Counted from the first letter of the stretch, positions 6,320-13,504 are shown. The stretch: 27,125 nucleotides of DNA from Flavobacterium sp. UBA7680 (GCF_002482975.1 NZ_DLHA01000006.1:1-27125); one strand, 5' to 3'. Notes: generated by a model from the letters alone, not told the origin. A program made the numbers and translations.

Positions 6320-7486
6320 ATGAATTTATCTAAAACCAACGTCCTGTTTATGGCAGTTTGCACTGGTCTTATAGTCGCAAATCTTTATTACTGCCAGCCT
6401 TTAATTGTTTTAATTGCCAACGAATTTAAAATTCCAGAAGCCAGCGCCGGAACCATAACATATTTAACTCAAGCGGGTTATGCTATTGGTTTGTTTTTTA
6501 TGGTGCCGCTTGGCGATAAATTAGAACGAAAAAAGCAAATTTTAATCACCACTTTTGCCTCTGTAATTGCATTGCTTATTGCAGCAACAGCAAAAAGTTT
6601 TCTTATTTTACAAATTGCTTCTTTATTAATTGGAATCACTTCGATTGTACCACAGCTTATTTTGCCTTTAGCAGCTTCCTTAAGTACACCTGAACAACGA
6701 GGAAAAGTTATCGGAACTATTATGAGCGGTTTATTAGTCGGAATTTTACTTTCCAGAACTTTAAGCGGTTTTATTGGAGAAGTTTTAGGCTGGAGATCGA
6801 TGTTTTATATCGCAGCCGGAATTTGTCTTTTAATCTTTTTTGTCATTCAGAGTAAATTCCCAGTCAATAAGCCACAGTTTCAGGGAACTTATGGTCAATT
6901 AATTCAGTCTTTATTTACACTTATAAAAACACAGCCGGTTTTGCGTGAAGCTACTGCAATCAACGTTTTCAGTTTTGCTCAGTTTGGAGCTTTCTGGACC
7001 ACAATGGTTTTACTGCTTTCTGGAGAACCGTTTAATTTCAACAGCGCCACAATTGGTTTGTTCGGAATTGTTGGTGCTTCCGGAGCTTTGGCCGCACCTT
7101 TGGTTGGGAAAATCGGAGACAAAGGAAATTCAAGAATTGCAGTTGGTTATGGCTGTTTATTAATCCTGATAAGCTTCTTGATTTTTTATTTTTCTATAGA
7201 AAGCGTAATCGGAATTGCGATAGGAATTGTTTTTATTGATATCGGAATTCAGGGCGTTCATATTTCAAACCAAACCAGAGTGTATTCACTATTGCCAGAT
7301 GCCAGAAACAGACTAAATACGGTATTTATGTCGTTTAGCTTTTTAGGGACTGCTGCGGGATCTGCCTACGGATTATTATTATGGAAACTGGGAGGATGGC
7401 ATGCTGTAACGATTGGCTGTATGGTTTTATCTGCGCTGTCATTAACTGTTTACGGATTGACTTATAAATCAAAATCTAAAAAATAG
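6320..7486 (+). CDS. MFS transporter (drug/solute efflux type)
   Basis: A 388-residue inner-membrane protein with about twelve hydrophobic segments. It begins MNLSKTNVLFMAVCTGLIVANLYYCQPLIVLIANEF, and the VANLYYCQPL block in TM1 is typical of a group of Bacteroidota and proteobacterial MFS efflux-type proteins. The loop 2-3 signature is MVPLGDKLERKKQI (~58-71), matching G-x-x-x-D-R/K-x-G-R/K-like MFS motif A. Motif C-like GLLVGILLSRTLSGFIGEVLGWR is at ~137-159. The substrate is not identifiable. The gene is flanked by a strong inverted repeat upstream and the PPIase promoter downstream, so it is probably monocistronic. Confidence 0.85.
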   Translation: MNLSKTNVLFMAVCTGLIVANLYYCQPLIVLIANEFKIPEASAGTITYLTQAGYAIGLFFMVPLGDKLERKKQILITTFASVIALLIAATAKSFLILQIASLLIGITSIVPQLILPLAASLSTPEQRGKVIGTIMSGLLVGILLSRTLSGFIGEVLGWRSMFYIAAGICLLIFFVIQSKFPVNKPQFQGTYGQLIQSLFTLIKTQPVLREATAINVFSFAQFGAFWTTMVLLLSGEPFNFNSATIGLFGIVGASGALAAPLVGKIGDKGNSRIAVGYGCLLILISFLIFYFSIESVIGIAIGIVFIDIGIQGVHISNQTRVYSLLPDARNRLNTVFMSFSFLGTAAGSAYGLLLWKLGGWHAVTIGCMVLSALSLTVYGLTYKSKSKK

Positions 7487-7496
7487 AAAGCACAAA

Positions 7497-7523
7497 TTGA
7501 TATAAAATTAATTTGTAAATTTG
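7497..7523 (+). promoter_or_regulatory. PPIase promoter (TTG - 16 nt - TAAATTTG)
   Basis: TTG at 7497-7499 and TAAATTTG at 7516-7523 are 16 nt apart, close to the Bacteroidota consensus. The expected start is near 7529, giving a leader of about 17 nt before ATG 7546. Confidence 0.65.
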
Positions 7524-7545
7524 CGTTCAATTAAAAAATAACAAC

Positions 7546-8478
7546 ATGGAAAACGGAATATACGCTAAATTCAACACAAGCAAAGGTTCGATTTTAGTTA
7601 AACTTACACACGACTTAACACCAGGAACCGTAGGGAATTTTGTAGCTCTTGCAGAAGGAAATATGGAGAATAAAGTAAAACCTCAAGGACAAAAATTCTA
7701 CGATGGATTAAACTTTCATAGAGTAATTCCTGATTTTATGATTCAGGGTGGATGTCCTAAAGGAACTGGAACTGGAGATCCGGGTTACAAATTTGATGAT
7801 GAATTTGATCCAAGTTTAAAACACGATCGTCCGGGAGTTTTATCTATGGCAAATTCAGGACCTGGAAGTAACGGTTCTCAATTTTTTATCACACACGTTC
7901 CAACTCCTTGGTTAGACGGAAAACACAGTGTTTTTGGTCACGTTATAGAAGGACAAGATGTAGTGGATGCTGTTGCTCAAGGTGATGCTTTAGAGACTTT
8001 AGAAATCATTAGAGTTGGAGAAGAAGCTCAAAAATGGAATGCTATTGAAGCTTTCATTGGTTTAAAAGGTGCTCGTCTAAAACGTGAAGCGGCTTTAAAA
8101 GCAGAATCTGAAGCAAAAATGGAACAATTAGCTGCTGGTTTTGATAAAACAGAAAGCGGTTTACGTTACAAAATGATCCAAAAAGGAGAAGGTAAAAGAG
8201 CTGAAGCTGGAAAAACAGTTTCTGTTCACTACGAAGGATCTTTAGAAAACGGAAAAGTTTTTGATTCCTCTTACCCACGTAAAAAACCAATCGAATTCAA
8301 ATTAGGAGTTGGGCAGGTTATTGAAGGATGGGACGAAGGTATTGCTTTACTACAAGTTGGAGACAAAGCTCGTTTTGTAATTCCATCTGATTTAGCTTAC
8401 GGTCCATCTGGAGCTGGAGGAGTTATCCCGCCAAACGCAACTTTGATTTTTGACGTTGAATTAATGGACGTAAAATAA
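7546..8478 (+). CDS. Dual-family peptidyl-prolyl isomerase (cyclophilin-FKBP fusion)
   Basis: A 310-residue protein with two unrelated prolyl isomerase domains, both for protein folding. Residues ~1-155 are a cyclophilin: FHRVIPDFMIQGG with catalytic Arg59, GVLSMANSGPGSNGSQFFIT (~98-116) and WLDGKHSVFG with Trp122 and His127. Residues ~160-200 form a charged, helical-looking linker. Residues ~205-310 are an FKBP: VSVHYEGSLENGKVFDSS (~225-242), GQVIEGWDEGIALLQVGDKA and FVIPSDLAYG...GVIPPNATLIFDVELMDV, with the usual Trp, Tyr and Ile/Pro pocket residues. There is no signal peptide, so it is predicted cytoplasmic. Both active sites look intact. It has its own promoter and terminator, so it is monocistronic. 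Confidence 0.95.
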   Translation: MENGIYAKFNTSKGSILVKLTHDLTPGTVGNFVALAEGNMENKVKPQGQKFYDGLNFHRVIPDFMIQGGCPKGTGTGDPGYKFDDEFDPSLKHDRPGVLSMANSGPGSNGSQFFITHVPTPWLDGKHSVFGHVIEGQDVVDAVAQGDALETLEIIRVGEEAQKWNAIEAFIGLKGARLKREAALKAESEAKMEQLAAGFDKTESGLRYKMIQKGEGKRAEAGKTVSVHYEGSLENGKVFDSSYPRKKPIEFKLGVGQVIEGWDEGIALLQVGDKARFVIPSDLAYGPSGAGGVIPPNATLIFDVELMDVK

Positions 8479-8513
8479 GAATTTACAAGCAATTTAGTAT
8501 TGTTTTAAATAGC

Positions 8514-8546
8514 AATCCCATTCGCAAGCCGAATGGGATTTTTTTT
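8514..8546 (+). terminator. Intrinsic terminator of the PPIase gene
   Basis: AATCCCATTCG (8514-8524) and CGAATGGGATT (8530-8540) form a perfect 11-bp stem with loop CAAGC, followed by T to 8546. Confidence 0.92.
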
Positions 8547-8572
8547 ATATTTACTATAAAAAACCAGAGACA

Positions 8573-8872
8573 ATGAAAAATATTTTAATCCTTGCAGCGC
8601 TTGCTTTATTTGTAGTTTCCTGCGGAACTCAGAAAACACCAGCTGTTGCAGCTACTCCTGCTGAACCTGTAAAAACGGTGGCATTAACTCCTGAATTAGA
8701 AGCAGGTAGAGATTTGTATGAAAACAATTGTGCAAAATGCCACAAATTGAAAGATCCAAAGAAATATACAAAAGAAGAATGGGGACCAATTTTGGTTAGA
8801 ATGGGCAAAAAAGCGAAGCTAGATGAAACCCAAATGGCATCAATTACAAATTATATTGATTCACAATTGTAA
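8573..8872 (+). CDS. Small c-type cytochrome, predicted lipoprotein
   Basis: A 99-residue monohaem cytochrome c with a lipoprotein signal peptide (MKNILILAALALFVVSC; acylated Cys17), followed by an Ala/Pro/Val-rich tether to about residue 40. The haem site is CAKCH (Cys53-Cys56-His57) in LYENNCAKCHKLKDP. Met77 in LVRMGKKA is the likely sixth ligand. It would act in envelope electron transfer on the periplasmic side. It sits between two strong terminators, so it appears to be expressed alone; no clear -7 box is visible in the 26 bp between the upstream terminator and the ATG. Confidence 0.88.
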   Translation: MKNILILAALALFVVSCGTQKTPAVAATPAEPVKTVALTPELEAGRDLYENNCAKCHKLKDPKKYTKEEWGPILVRMGKKAKLDETQMASITNYIDSQL

Positions 8873-8894
8873 TTTTCTATCTTAAAAAACATAA

Positions 8895-8930
8895 TAAAAA
8901 AACCTGTTCAACAATTTGAACAGGTTTTTT
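8895..8930. terminator. Bidirectional terminator between cytochrome and Rnk-like genes
   Basis: AACCTGTTCAA (8901-8911) and TTGAACAGGTT (8916-8926) form an 11-bp perfect stem with a 4-nt loop. T follows on the plus side (to 8930) and A precedes (8895-8900), so it can terminate both converging transcripts. Confidence 0.9.
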
Positions 8931-8947
8931 ATTTTTCAAATAGATAT

Positions 8948-8977
8948 AAAAAAACACCTTCACAGAATGAGGTGTTT
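8948..8977 (-). terminator. Intrinsic terminator of the Rnk-like gene
   Basis: AAACACCT (8952-8959) pairs with AGGTGTTT (8970-8977). The A run at 8948-8954 supplies the U-tract on the minus strand. It lies 7 bp past the Rnk-like stop, ahead of the shared terminator. Confidence 0.75.
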
Positions 8978-8983
8978 AAAAAG

Positions 8984-9379
8984 TTAGGAATGATGTACAG
9001 CCGTATTGTCTACTGCGATTATTTTTAAAGTTTTGATACCAGCCGGCATTTCCCAGTCCACTTCGTCATTTTCTTTAAAACCAATAATAGCAACACTTAA
9101 AGGCGCCAGAATTGAAATTTTAGATTGCTTTATATCAGCAGATGAAGGTAAAACAATCTGAATTTTCATTTGCTTCTTCGCTATTACATCTTCAATTGTT
9201 ACTAAAGAATTGATTCTAATAACAGAGCTGTCAAGTTCGCTTTCTTTACTTATTACAGCGCGATCCAGTTCTTGCGAAAGTTGATTTGCTTCTTTAGTAT
9301 TTGTCGAATTTTTACTTTTTAAAATCAATTCCCTTAAAAATTGATAATCTGATTTACAGAAAGTGGGTGTTGGTTTCAT
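8984..9379 (-). CDS. GreA/GreB C-terminal domain protein, Rnk-like
   Basis: A 131-residue protein ending in a GreA/GreB-type FKBP-like domain. The N-terminal part, SDYQFLRELILKS...ANQLSQELDRAVI, matches the short helical region of Rnk rather than the long acidic coiled coil of GreA. The RNA-polymerase-binding core is SSVIRINSLVTIEDV (~51-65), KISILAPLSVAIIGFKENDEVDWEMPAG (~86-113) and LKIIAVD; the SVLAPxxxAxxG and W.xP.G signatures are those of Rnk. Such proteins bind the secondary channel of RNA polymerase without cleavage-factor activity. The start at 9379 follows an AT-rich leader. The best promoter is ~350 bp upstream, leaving an unusually long possible 5' UTR. Confidence 0.85.
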   Translation of the reverse strand: MKPTPTFCKSDYQFLRELILKSKNSTNTKEANQLSQELDRAVISKESELDSSVIRINSLVTIEDVIAKKQMKIQIVLPSSADIKQSKISILAPLSVAIIGFKENDEVDWEMPAGIKTLKIIAVDNTAVHHS

Positions 9380-9767
9380 ATCTATATTGAATTTATTGTT
9401 TTAAAATTTGAATGATTTTTCTTCTTTTATGCCTTCTAAAGCGAATTGTCGCTCAGCTTGTTTAAAAACAAGATAAGCGGGTAAAGTATTTAATTTGAAA
9501 AACAAAAAAGTATCTGACCAAAATTTAATTTTTGTCAAATAAATAAATGTTTAAATTGATGTAAATCCTCCGCCTGAAAGAAGAATTGAAATAGACGGAG
9601 GCCTAATTAATAAAGGCCTTACTATGTGAAATAAATACAGCCGAAAACGGTTTTCTCTTACAAGAAAACGTTGGTCTAAAAACTGTAAATATTGTTATAG
9701 TGCTCACAATGAGTATTGTTAATTATGATCTGCAAAGATAGGTAAAGTTTCTTAATACTTACAAATT
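9380..9767 (-). other. 388-bp gene-free region: long leader or small RNA candidate upstream of the Rnk-like gene
   Basis: A complete promoter (9733-9764) points into this region and no ATG-started gene lies within it on the minus strand. It holds several short inverted repeats: CCTCCG (9568-9573) with CGGAGG (9596-9601), AGGCCT repeated at ~9600-9605 and ~9614-9619 (self-palindromic), and GTTTTCT with AGAAAAC around 9649-9668. A 55-codon frame open on the minus strand (9383-9550) lacks an ATG. It could be a structured leader, an unannotated small RNA, or decaying sequence. Confidence 0.4.
9733..9764 (-). promoter_or_regulatory. Promoter directed at the Rnk-like gene leader (TTG - 21 nt - TATCTTTG)
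   Basis: On the minus strand TTG (plus 9762-9764) and TATCTTTG (plus 9733-9740) are 21 nt apart, a good Bacteroidota promoter. The predicted start is near 9727, about 350 nt before the Rnk-like ATG. The -33 element is immediately next to the stop codon of the upstream thioredoxin-like gene. Confidence 0.6.
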
Positions 9768-10322
9768 TTATTTCCATTTGATATTACATCCAATGCTTGG
9801 CTTCTGAATTTCATTTAAAATTCGGTTGTAAATCAAGGCATCAATTGCATTTCTTAAATCAGTTCCGCTTAACGGAATTCCGTTTCCGGGTCTTGAATCA
9901 TCAAGTTGTCCTCTGTAAAACAATTTATCCTGATTATCGAATAAATAAAAATCGGGCGTACACGCTGCATCGTATGCTTTTGCCACTTCCTGCGTTTCAT
10001 CAAATAAATACGGAAAATCAATTTTATGCTGTAAAGCAAAATCAGTCATTAATTCTGGAGAATCTTGCGGAAATTTTACAATATCATTACTCGAAATAGC
10101 AATAATACCAAGTCCCTGAACGCGATAATCATTAGATATCATCACGATTTCATTAATAACATGAAGCACAAACGGACAATGATTACACATAAAAATAACA
10201 AGCGTACCTTTTGATCCTTTTAAATCCTCAAACGAATAAGTGTGATTCGAATTCGTATCTTTTAGATAAAATTCTGGAGCAATTGTTCCAAGCGGAATCA
10301 TATTTGAAGGAGTACGTGCCAT
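9768..10322 (-). CDS. Thioredoxin-family / AhpC-TSA-like redox protein
   Basis: A 184-residue thioredoxin-fold protein with an active-site-like CNHC (Cys46-Cys49) in LVIFMCNHCPFVLHVI, where the CNHCP.V block defines a family of peroxiredoxin-like thioredoxins. Other marks are PLGTIAPEFYLKDTN (N-terminal), IAISSNDIVKFPQDSPELM, FPYLFDETQEVAKAYDAACTPDFYLFD (cis-Pro region TPDFY) and the C-terminal PSIGCNIKWK, conserved in this family. There is no signal peptide, so it is expected in the cytoplasm as a thiol reductase or peroxidase. The partner is unknown. It is preceded by a TATTTTTG box at 10344-10351. Confidence 0.88.
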   Translation of the reverse strand: MARTPSNMIPLGTIAPEFYLKDTNSNHTYSFEDLKGSKGTLVIFMCNHCPFVLHVINEIVMISNDYRVQGLGIIAISSNDIVKFPQDSPELMTDFALQHKIDFPYLFDETQEVAKAYDAACTPDFYLFDNQDKLFYRGQLDDSRPGNGIPLSGTDLRNAIDALIYNRILNEIQKPSIGCNIKWK

Positions 10323-10343
10323 TTTTTACAGAATATTAATACT

Positions 10344-10351
10344 CAAAAATA
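10344..10351 (-). promoter_or_regulatory. -7 promoter box of the thioredoxin-like gene (TATTTTTG)
   Basis: The plus strand reads CAAAAATA, giving TATTTTTG on the minus strand, 21 bp before the start at 10322. No TTG is seen at the expected -33 position. Confidence 0.45.
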
Positions 10352-10400
10352 GCTTTTAAATTTTGTATAAAAAAGAGCACAGGAAGAATTGTATTTTTTT

Positions 10401-10490
10401 GCCACAGATTACACGGATTAAAAAGATTATAAAATTTTAAAACAGTTTTAATCTGCAAAAAAAATCCTTTTAATCTGTGTAATCTGTGGC
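10401..10490. repeat. 90-bp inverted repeat with GCCACAGATT ends
   Basis: Arms at 10401-10423 and 10468-10490 (23 bp) are reverse complements except for one position. They begin GCCACAGATTACAC and enclose an AT-rich loop that is itself partly symmetric (AAAATTTTAAAACAGTTTTAA). It separates the thioredoxin-like and haloperoxidase-like genes, ending 10 bp from the latter's stop. Related GCCACAGATT text is at 11898-11907. It could act as a factor-independent hairpin end for the upstream transcript. Confidence 0.85.
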
Positions 10491-10499
10491 TAAACTTAT

Positions 10500-11393
10500 T
10501 TATGAATTTAAAAATTCAAGTAAATCTTCGTTTAATTTGTCTCTATCTGTATAGAATAAACCATGTGGAGCGCCTTCATAAACGATATACGTATTATTTG
10601 CAATAGCTTCAGAAGCTTTTTTAGACGTTAAATCGATTGGAACAATTTTATCGTCATTTCCATGAATGATTAAAGTTGGAACCGTTACAGTGCTTAATTC
10701 GTCTCTAAAATCAGTAAATGAAAACGATTCGGCACACTTTAAAGTTGCATGTGGCGAAGCAAAAGAACAAAGCATTCTATAATATTCTAATAAAGCAGTG
10801 CTTAACGGTTTATTGATAATATTTACGCCAAAGAATGTCTTTCCGAAATTATCAACAAATCCAATTCTGTCTTCCTTGATTGCTGCTGCGGTAGTTTCAC
10901 TTTTTTCTCTCGGATGTCCGTCTGGATTATCTTCTGTTTTTAATAAAAAAGGAATAATCGACGAAATCAAAGCGGCTTTTGCAACACCTTTTCCCTGATA
11001 TCTGCTAAAATAACGAACCACTTCGCCGCCGCCCATAGAAAATCCAACCAAAGTCACATTCTCTAATTCCAGCTGGTTTATAATTTCGCTTAAATCATCG
11101 GTTAGAGTATCGTAATCATAACCTTCCCACGGTTGTGACGATTTACCAAAACCACGGCGGTCATAAGCAATTACCCGGTAATTATTTTTAACTAAATATT
11201 CAACCTGATATTCCCACATTTCGTTAGAAAGCGGCCATCCGTGAATTAAAATTACTGGTTTTCCTTCTCCGTAATCTTTCACATAAAGCTTTACGTTTGT
11301 GGCAGTTTCAATGAATTTATCTGTATTTAATTGATGAATGTCAAAATCTAAATCTCTTAGAGTCGGATTGGCATTTATTACACTATTTTCCAT
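10500..11393 (-). CDS. Alpha/beta hydrolase, non-haem haloperoxidase/arylesterase-like
   Basis: A 297-residue alpha/beta hydrolase. The oxyanion-hole region is ILIHGWPLSNEMW (48-60), the strand-3 block is VIAYDRRGFGKSSQPW (74-89), and the nucleophile elbow is GFSMGG with Ser119. Asp248 in IIHGNDDKIVP and His277 in GAPHGLFYT complete the triad. The RRGFGKSSQPWEGYDYDT and GFSMGGGEVVRY blocks are typical of the cofactor-free chloroperoxidase group, whose members are really esterases with perhydrolase activity. There is no signal peptide in the ~30-residue N-terminal extension. csaA is divergent across a 130-bp gap with a 10-bp palindrome ACTAATTAGT at 11407-11416. The natural substrate is unknown. 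Confidence 0.9.
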   Translation of the reverse strand: MENSVINANPTLRDLDFDIHQLNTDKFIETATNVKLYVKDYGEGKPVILIHGWPLSNEMWEYQVEYLVKNNYRVIAYDRRGFGKSSQPWEGYDYDTLTDDLSEIINQLELENVTLVGFSMGGGEVVRYFSRYQGKGVAKAALISSIIPFLLKTEDNPDGHPREKSETTAAAIKEDRIGFVDNFGKTFFGVNIINKPLSTALLEYYRMLCSFASPHATLKCAESFSFTDFRDELSTVTVPTLIIHGNDDKIVPIDLTSKKASEAIANNTYIVYEGAPHGLFYTDRDKLNEDLLEFLNS

Positions 11394-11475
11394 TTTTATA
11401 TTTTTTACTAATTAGTTACTAAAGCATGTGTAGTAAAATTAACCCTAGTGTAAAAAAAATAGGTTATAGAATTAG

Positions 11476-11504
11476 TTGTATTACTTACAAAATTTATAGG
11501 TTTG
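11476..11504 (+). promoter_or_regulatory. csaA promoter (TTG - 18 nt - TAGGTTTG)
   Basis: TTG at 11476-11478 and TAGGTTTG at 11497-11504 are 18 nt apart, a good match to the Bacteroidota consensus. The start is expected near 11510, about 14 nt before ATG 11524. Confidence 0.7.
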
Positions 11505-11523
11505 TAAATAAACAATTTTCAAA

Positions 11524-11859
11524 ATGGATTTAACTTGGAACGAATTCGAAAGAACTGATATGCGCGTAGGAACTATCATCGAAGTAAATGATTTTCCCGA
11601 AGCAAGAAAACCTGCTTTTCAATTAACTATAGATTTTGGTGCCGAAATCGGTATCAGAAAATCGTCTGCACAAATTACAAAACGCTATCAAAAAGAAGAT
11701 TTAGTAAACAGACAAATTGTAGCAGTTGTAAACTTCCCTAAAAAACAAATAGGAAGATTTATGAGTGAATGTCTTGTTCTTGGTGCTGTAGGCGAGGAGG
11801 GAGATGTTATTTTATTAGCTCCAGATTTTAAAATACCAAATGGTCTTCGAATAGGATAG
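11524..11859 (+). CDS. csaA: CsaA-like tRNA-binding domain protein
   Basis: A 111-residue protein that is a single EMAP-II/Arc1p-type OB fold, described as a chaperone with export-related activity in Bacillus and able to bind tRNA. Motifs: FERTDMRVGTIIEVNDFPEARKPAFQL (7-33), GIRKSSAQITKRY (~43-55), NRQIVAVVNFPKKQIGRFMSECLVLGA (~62-88) and ILLAPDFKIPNGLRIG at the end. Full length for the family. It has its own promoter and is transcribed away from the haloperoxidase-like gene. The 240 bp after its stop are filled with repeats rather than a clear terminator. Confidence 0.95.
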   Translation: MDLTWNEFERTDMRVGTIIEVNDFPEARKPAFQLTIDFGAEIGIRKSSAQITKRYQKEDLVNRQIVAVVNFPKKQIGRFMSECLVLGAVGEEGDVILLAPDFKIPNGLRIG

Positions 11860-11865
11860 TTTTTT

Positions 11866-12098
11866 AGTTTTCAGTCGCAGTCGCAGTTTTTTGTTTAGCC
11901 ACAGATTCCACAGATTAATAGGATTTTTGATTTTGTGGTTAATTTTTGCCACGAATTACACCAATTTACACGAATTATTCTTTAAGTCCCAGCTTTGTGA
12001 TCTTTATTGAATCGAAGATTCAGCAAACTTTAAATAAAAACTTTGCGAACTTTGCGTAATATCTTTGCGTGCTTTGCGGTTAAATTCGCTTGCGAAAC
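11866..12098. repeat. Mosaic of dispersed repeats downstream of csaA
   Basis: Four repeat types lie end to end. First, AGTTTTCAGTCGCAGTCGCAG (11866-11886), the reverse of the CTGCGACTG family at 17320-17400. Second, GCCACAGATTCCACAGATTA (11898-11917) and GCCACGAATTACACCAATTTAC (from ~11949), related to 10401-10490. Third, TGAATC/GATTCA around GAA (12008-12022), a small palindrome. Fourth, four copies of CTTTGCG (12041, 12050, 12063, 12072), then TTCGC/GCGAA around TT (~12085-12096). No ORF is seen. Confidence 0.7.
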
Positions 12099-12099
12099 A

Positions 12100-12654
12100 T
12101 TAGTTTTTAGTATCTATTTTCGCAATTAATTGTTCTAAAATCACTTGCCCTTCTTCCCAATATCTTAAATCAGAATCAGAGTTTATATGACCTTGTTCAC
12201 CAACATTTACAAAATCACTTCCCCATTTTTCAGCGAAATATTGTTTTCTTTCGAATAAAGCGTAAGGATCATTTTCGCTTGCCACAACAATCGACGGAAA
12301 AGGCAGTTTATAAAGCGGCATTGGAGAAAAATTCCTGATAATATCAGGTGTATGTTCAGGCGAATCAACATCGGCGGGAGCGACTAATAAAGCACCAATA
12401 ATATTTTTATTCGAATTGTTTTCTGCCCAATGTAAAACTAAAGAAACAGCAAGACTGTGTGCTACTAAAATCGTTGGACTTTCCAATTTAGAAACAGCTT
12501 CGTCTAAACGGGCAATCCAATCTTCACGAACAGGTTCGTCCCAATTGTCCTGAACCAAACGAATTGAATTTTTAAATTTTTCATGCCAAAAGGTCTGCCA
12601 GTGTTTCTCTCCGGAATTTCCTAATCCCGGTAAAATTAAAAGTTGTGTTTCCAT
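12100..12654 (-). CDS. RBBP9/YdeN-family serine hydrolase
   Basis: A 184-residue small alpha/beta hydrolase, full length for the family. It begins METQLLILPGLGNSGEKHWQTFW, and the LPG.G.S...HWQ block is its signature. QDNWDEPVREDWIARLDEAV follows. The nucleophile elbow is VAHSLA (Ser67), with the acid Asp129 in SENDPY and base His156 in EQGHIN. LLVAPADVDSPE is also conserved. There is no signal peptide, so it is cytoplasmic; bacterial substrates are mostly unknown. It starts 18 bp after the stop of the upstream secreted esterase on the same strand, so the two probably form one transcript. Confidence 0.92.
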   Translation of the reverse strand: METQLLILPGLGNSGEKHWQTFWHEKFKNSIRLVQDNWDEPVREDWIARLDEAVSKLESPTILVAHSLAVSLVLHWAENNSNKNIIGALLVAPADVDSPEHTPDIIRNFSPMPLYKLPFPSIVVASENDPYALFERKQYFAEKWGSDFVNVGEQGHINSDSDLRYWEEGQVILEQLIAKIDTKN

Positions 12655-12672
12655 TGCCGTGGAATTATATGT

Positions 12673-13503
12673 TTATTTTTTAGTTTGTTTCTCTTTTAAA
12701 ATTCGGTTGACTTCGTTTACCAATAACGGAAAACCAGGTTCAGTCATTCCGTGGCCGTAGCCGTCTAATTCGTAAAGTTTAGTCTGCGTATGACCGACTA
12801 ATTTCATCATTCTAGCCATGTATGCGTTTTCTTCATATCGGCCTAACATTTCCAGTTCACGATCTCCGGTAATCAATAAAAGCGGCGGAGCATCGGCGCG
12901 AACGTGATACAAAGGCGCAAAAGCATCAATTGTAGGTTGTTTTTCCGGAATTCCGTTTTCTCTTCTAACTTCAAAATGCGTAATACATTGTCCACTAAAC
13001 GGAATAAGTCCTGCAATTTTGTTAGCATCAATTCCTTCTTTTTGCAGCCATTTTTTATCTAAACCAATCATCATACCTAAATATCCTCCCGCAGAATGAC
13101 CGGAAACGAATATTAAAGAAGAATCACCGCCATAATTGCTGATATTATTAAATGCCCACGCAACAGCCGCTGCGGCATCTTCAATCGCTTTTACCGTTTT
13201 TGCTTTTGGAGATAATCTATAATTTACGCCAATAATTGCAAAACCTTTATTTTTTAAAGCTTCGGGAATTTCTTTATTTCCACCAGTTAAACCTCCGCCA
13301 TGAAACCAAATAATTGTTGCAAAACCTTTAGTGTTTTTTGGATAATAAATATCGAGAACACATCTTTCGTTAATGTAACTGTCGGATTTATTTATTTCTG
13401 AAGAATAATACTGAATGTTTGATTTTGTTTCATATTCTGTTTTTTGAGCAGATGATGTAATCCCAATAAATAAGAAACAAAGTAAAATAGTTAGCTTTTT
13501 CAT
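12673..13503 (-). CDS. Secreted alpha/beta hydrolase (carboxylesterase, HSL/BD-FAE-like)
   Basis: A 276-residue esterase with signal peptide MKKLTILLCFLFIGITSSAQ. ATG 13503 is chosen because it starts directly at this signal; an ATG seven codons upstream (13524) would put hydrophilic-aromatic residues before it. The oxyanion hole is WFHGGGLTGG and the nucleophile is Ser137 in SGHSAGGYLG. Asp214 in ITGDRELEM and His251 in GYGHGM complete the triad. INERCVLDIYYPKNTKG and NYRLSP are typical of the feruloyl/acetyl-esterase-like branch. It is likely periplasmic or outer-membrane-exposed, acting on ester-linked substituents. It is the first gene of a two-gene transcript with the RBBP9-like gene. 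Confidence 0.9.
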   Translation of the reverse strand: MKKLTILLCFLFIGITSSAQKTEYETKSNIQYYSSEINKSDSYINERCVLDIYYPKNTKGFATIIWFHGGGLTGGNKEIPEALKNKGFAIIGVNYRLSPKAKTVKAIEDAAAAVAWAFNNISNYGGDSSLIFVSGHSAGGYLGMMIGLDKKWLQKEGIDANKIAGLIPFSGQCITHFEVRRENGIPEKQPTIDAFAPLYHVRADAPPLLLITGDRELEMLGRYEENAYMARMMKLVGHTQTKLYELDGYGHGMTEPGFPLLVNEVNRILKEKQTKK

Positions 13504-13504
13504 T

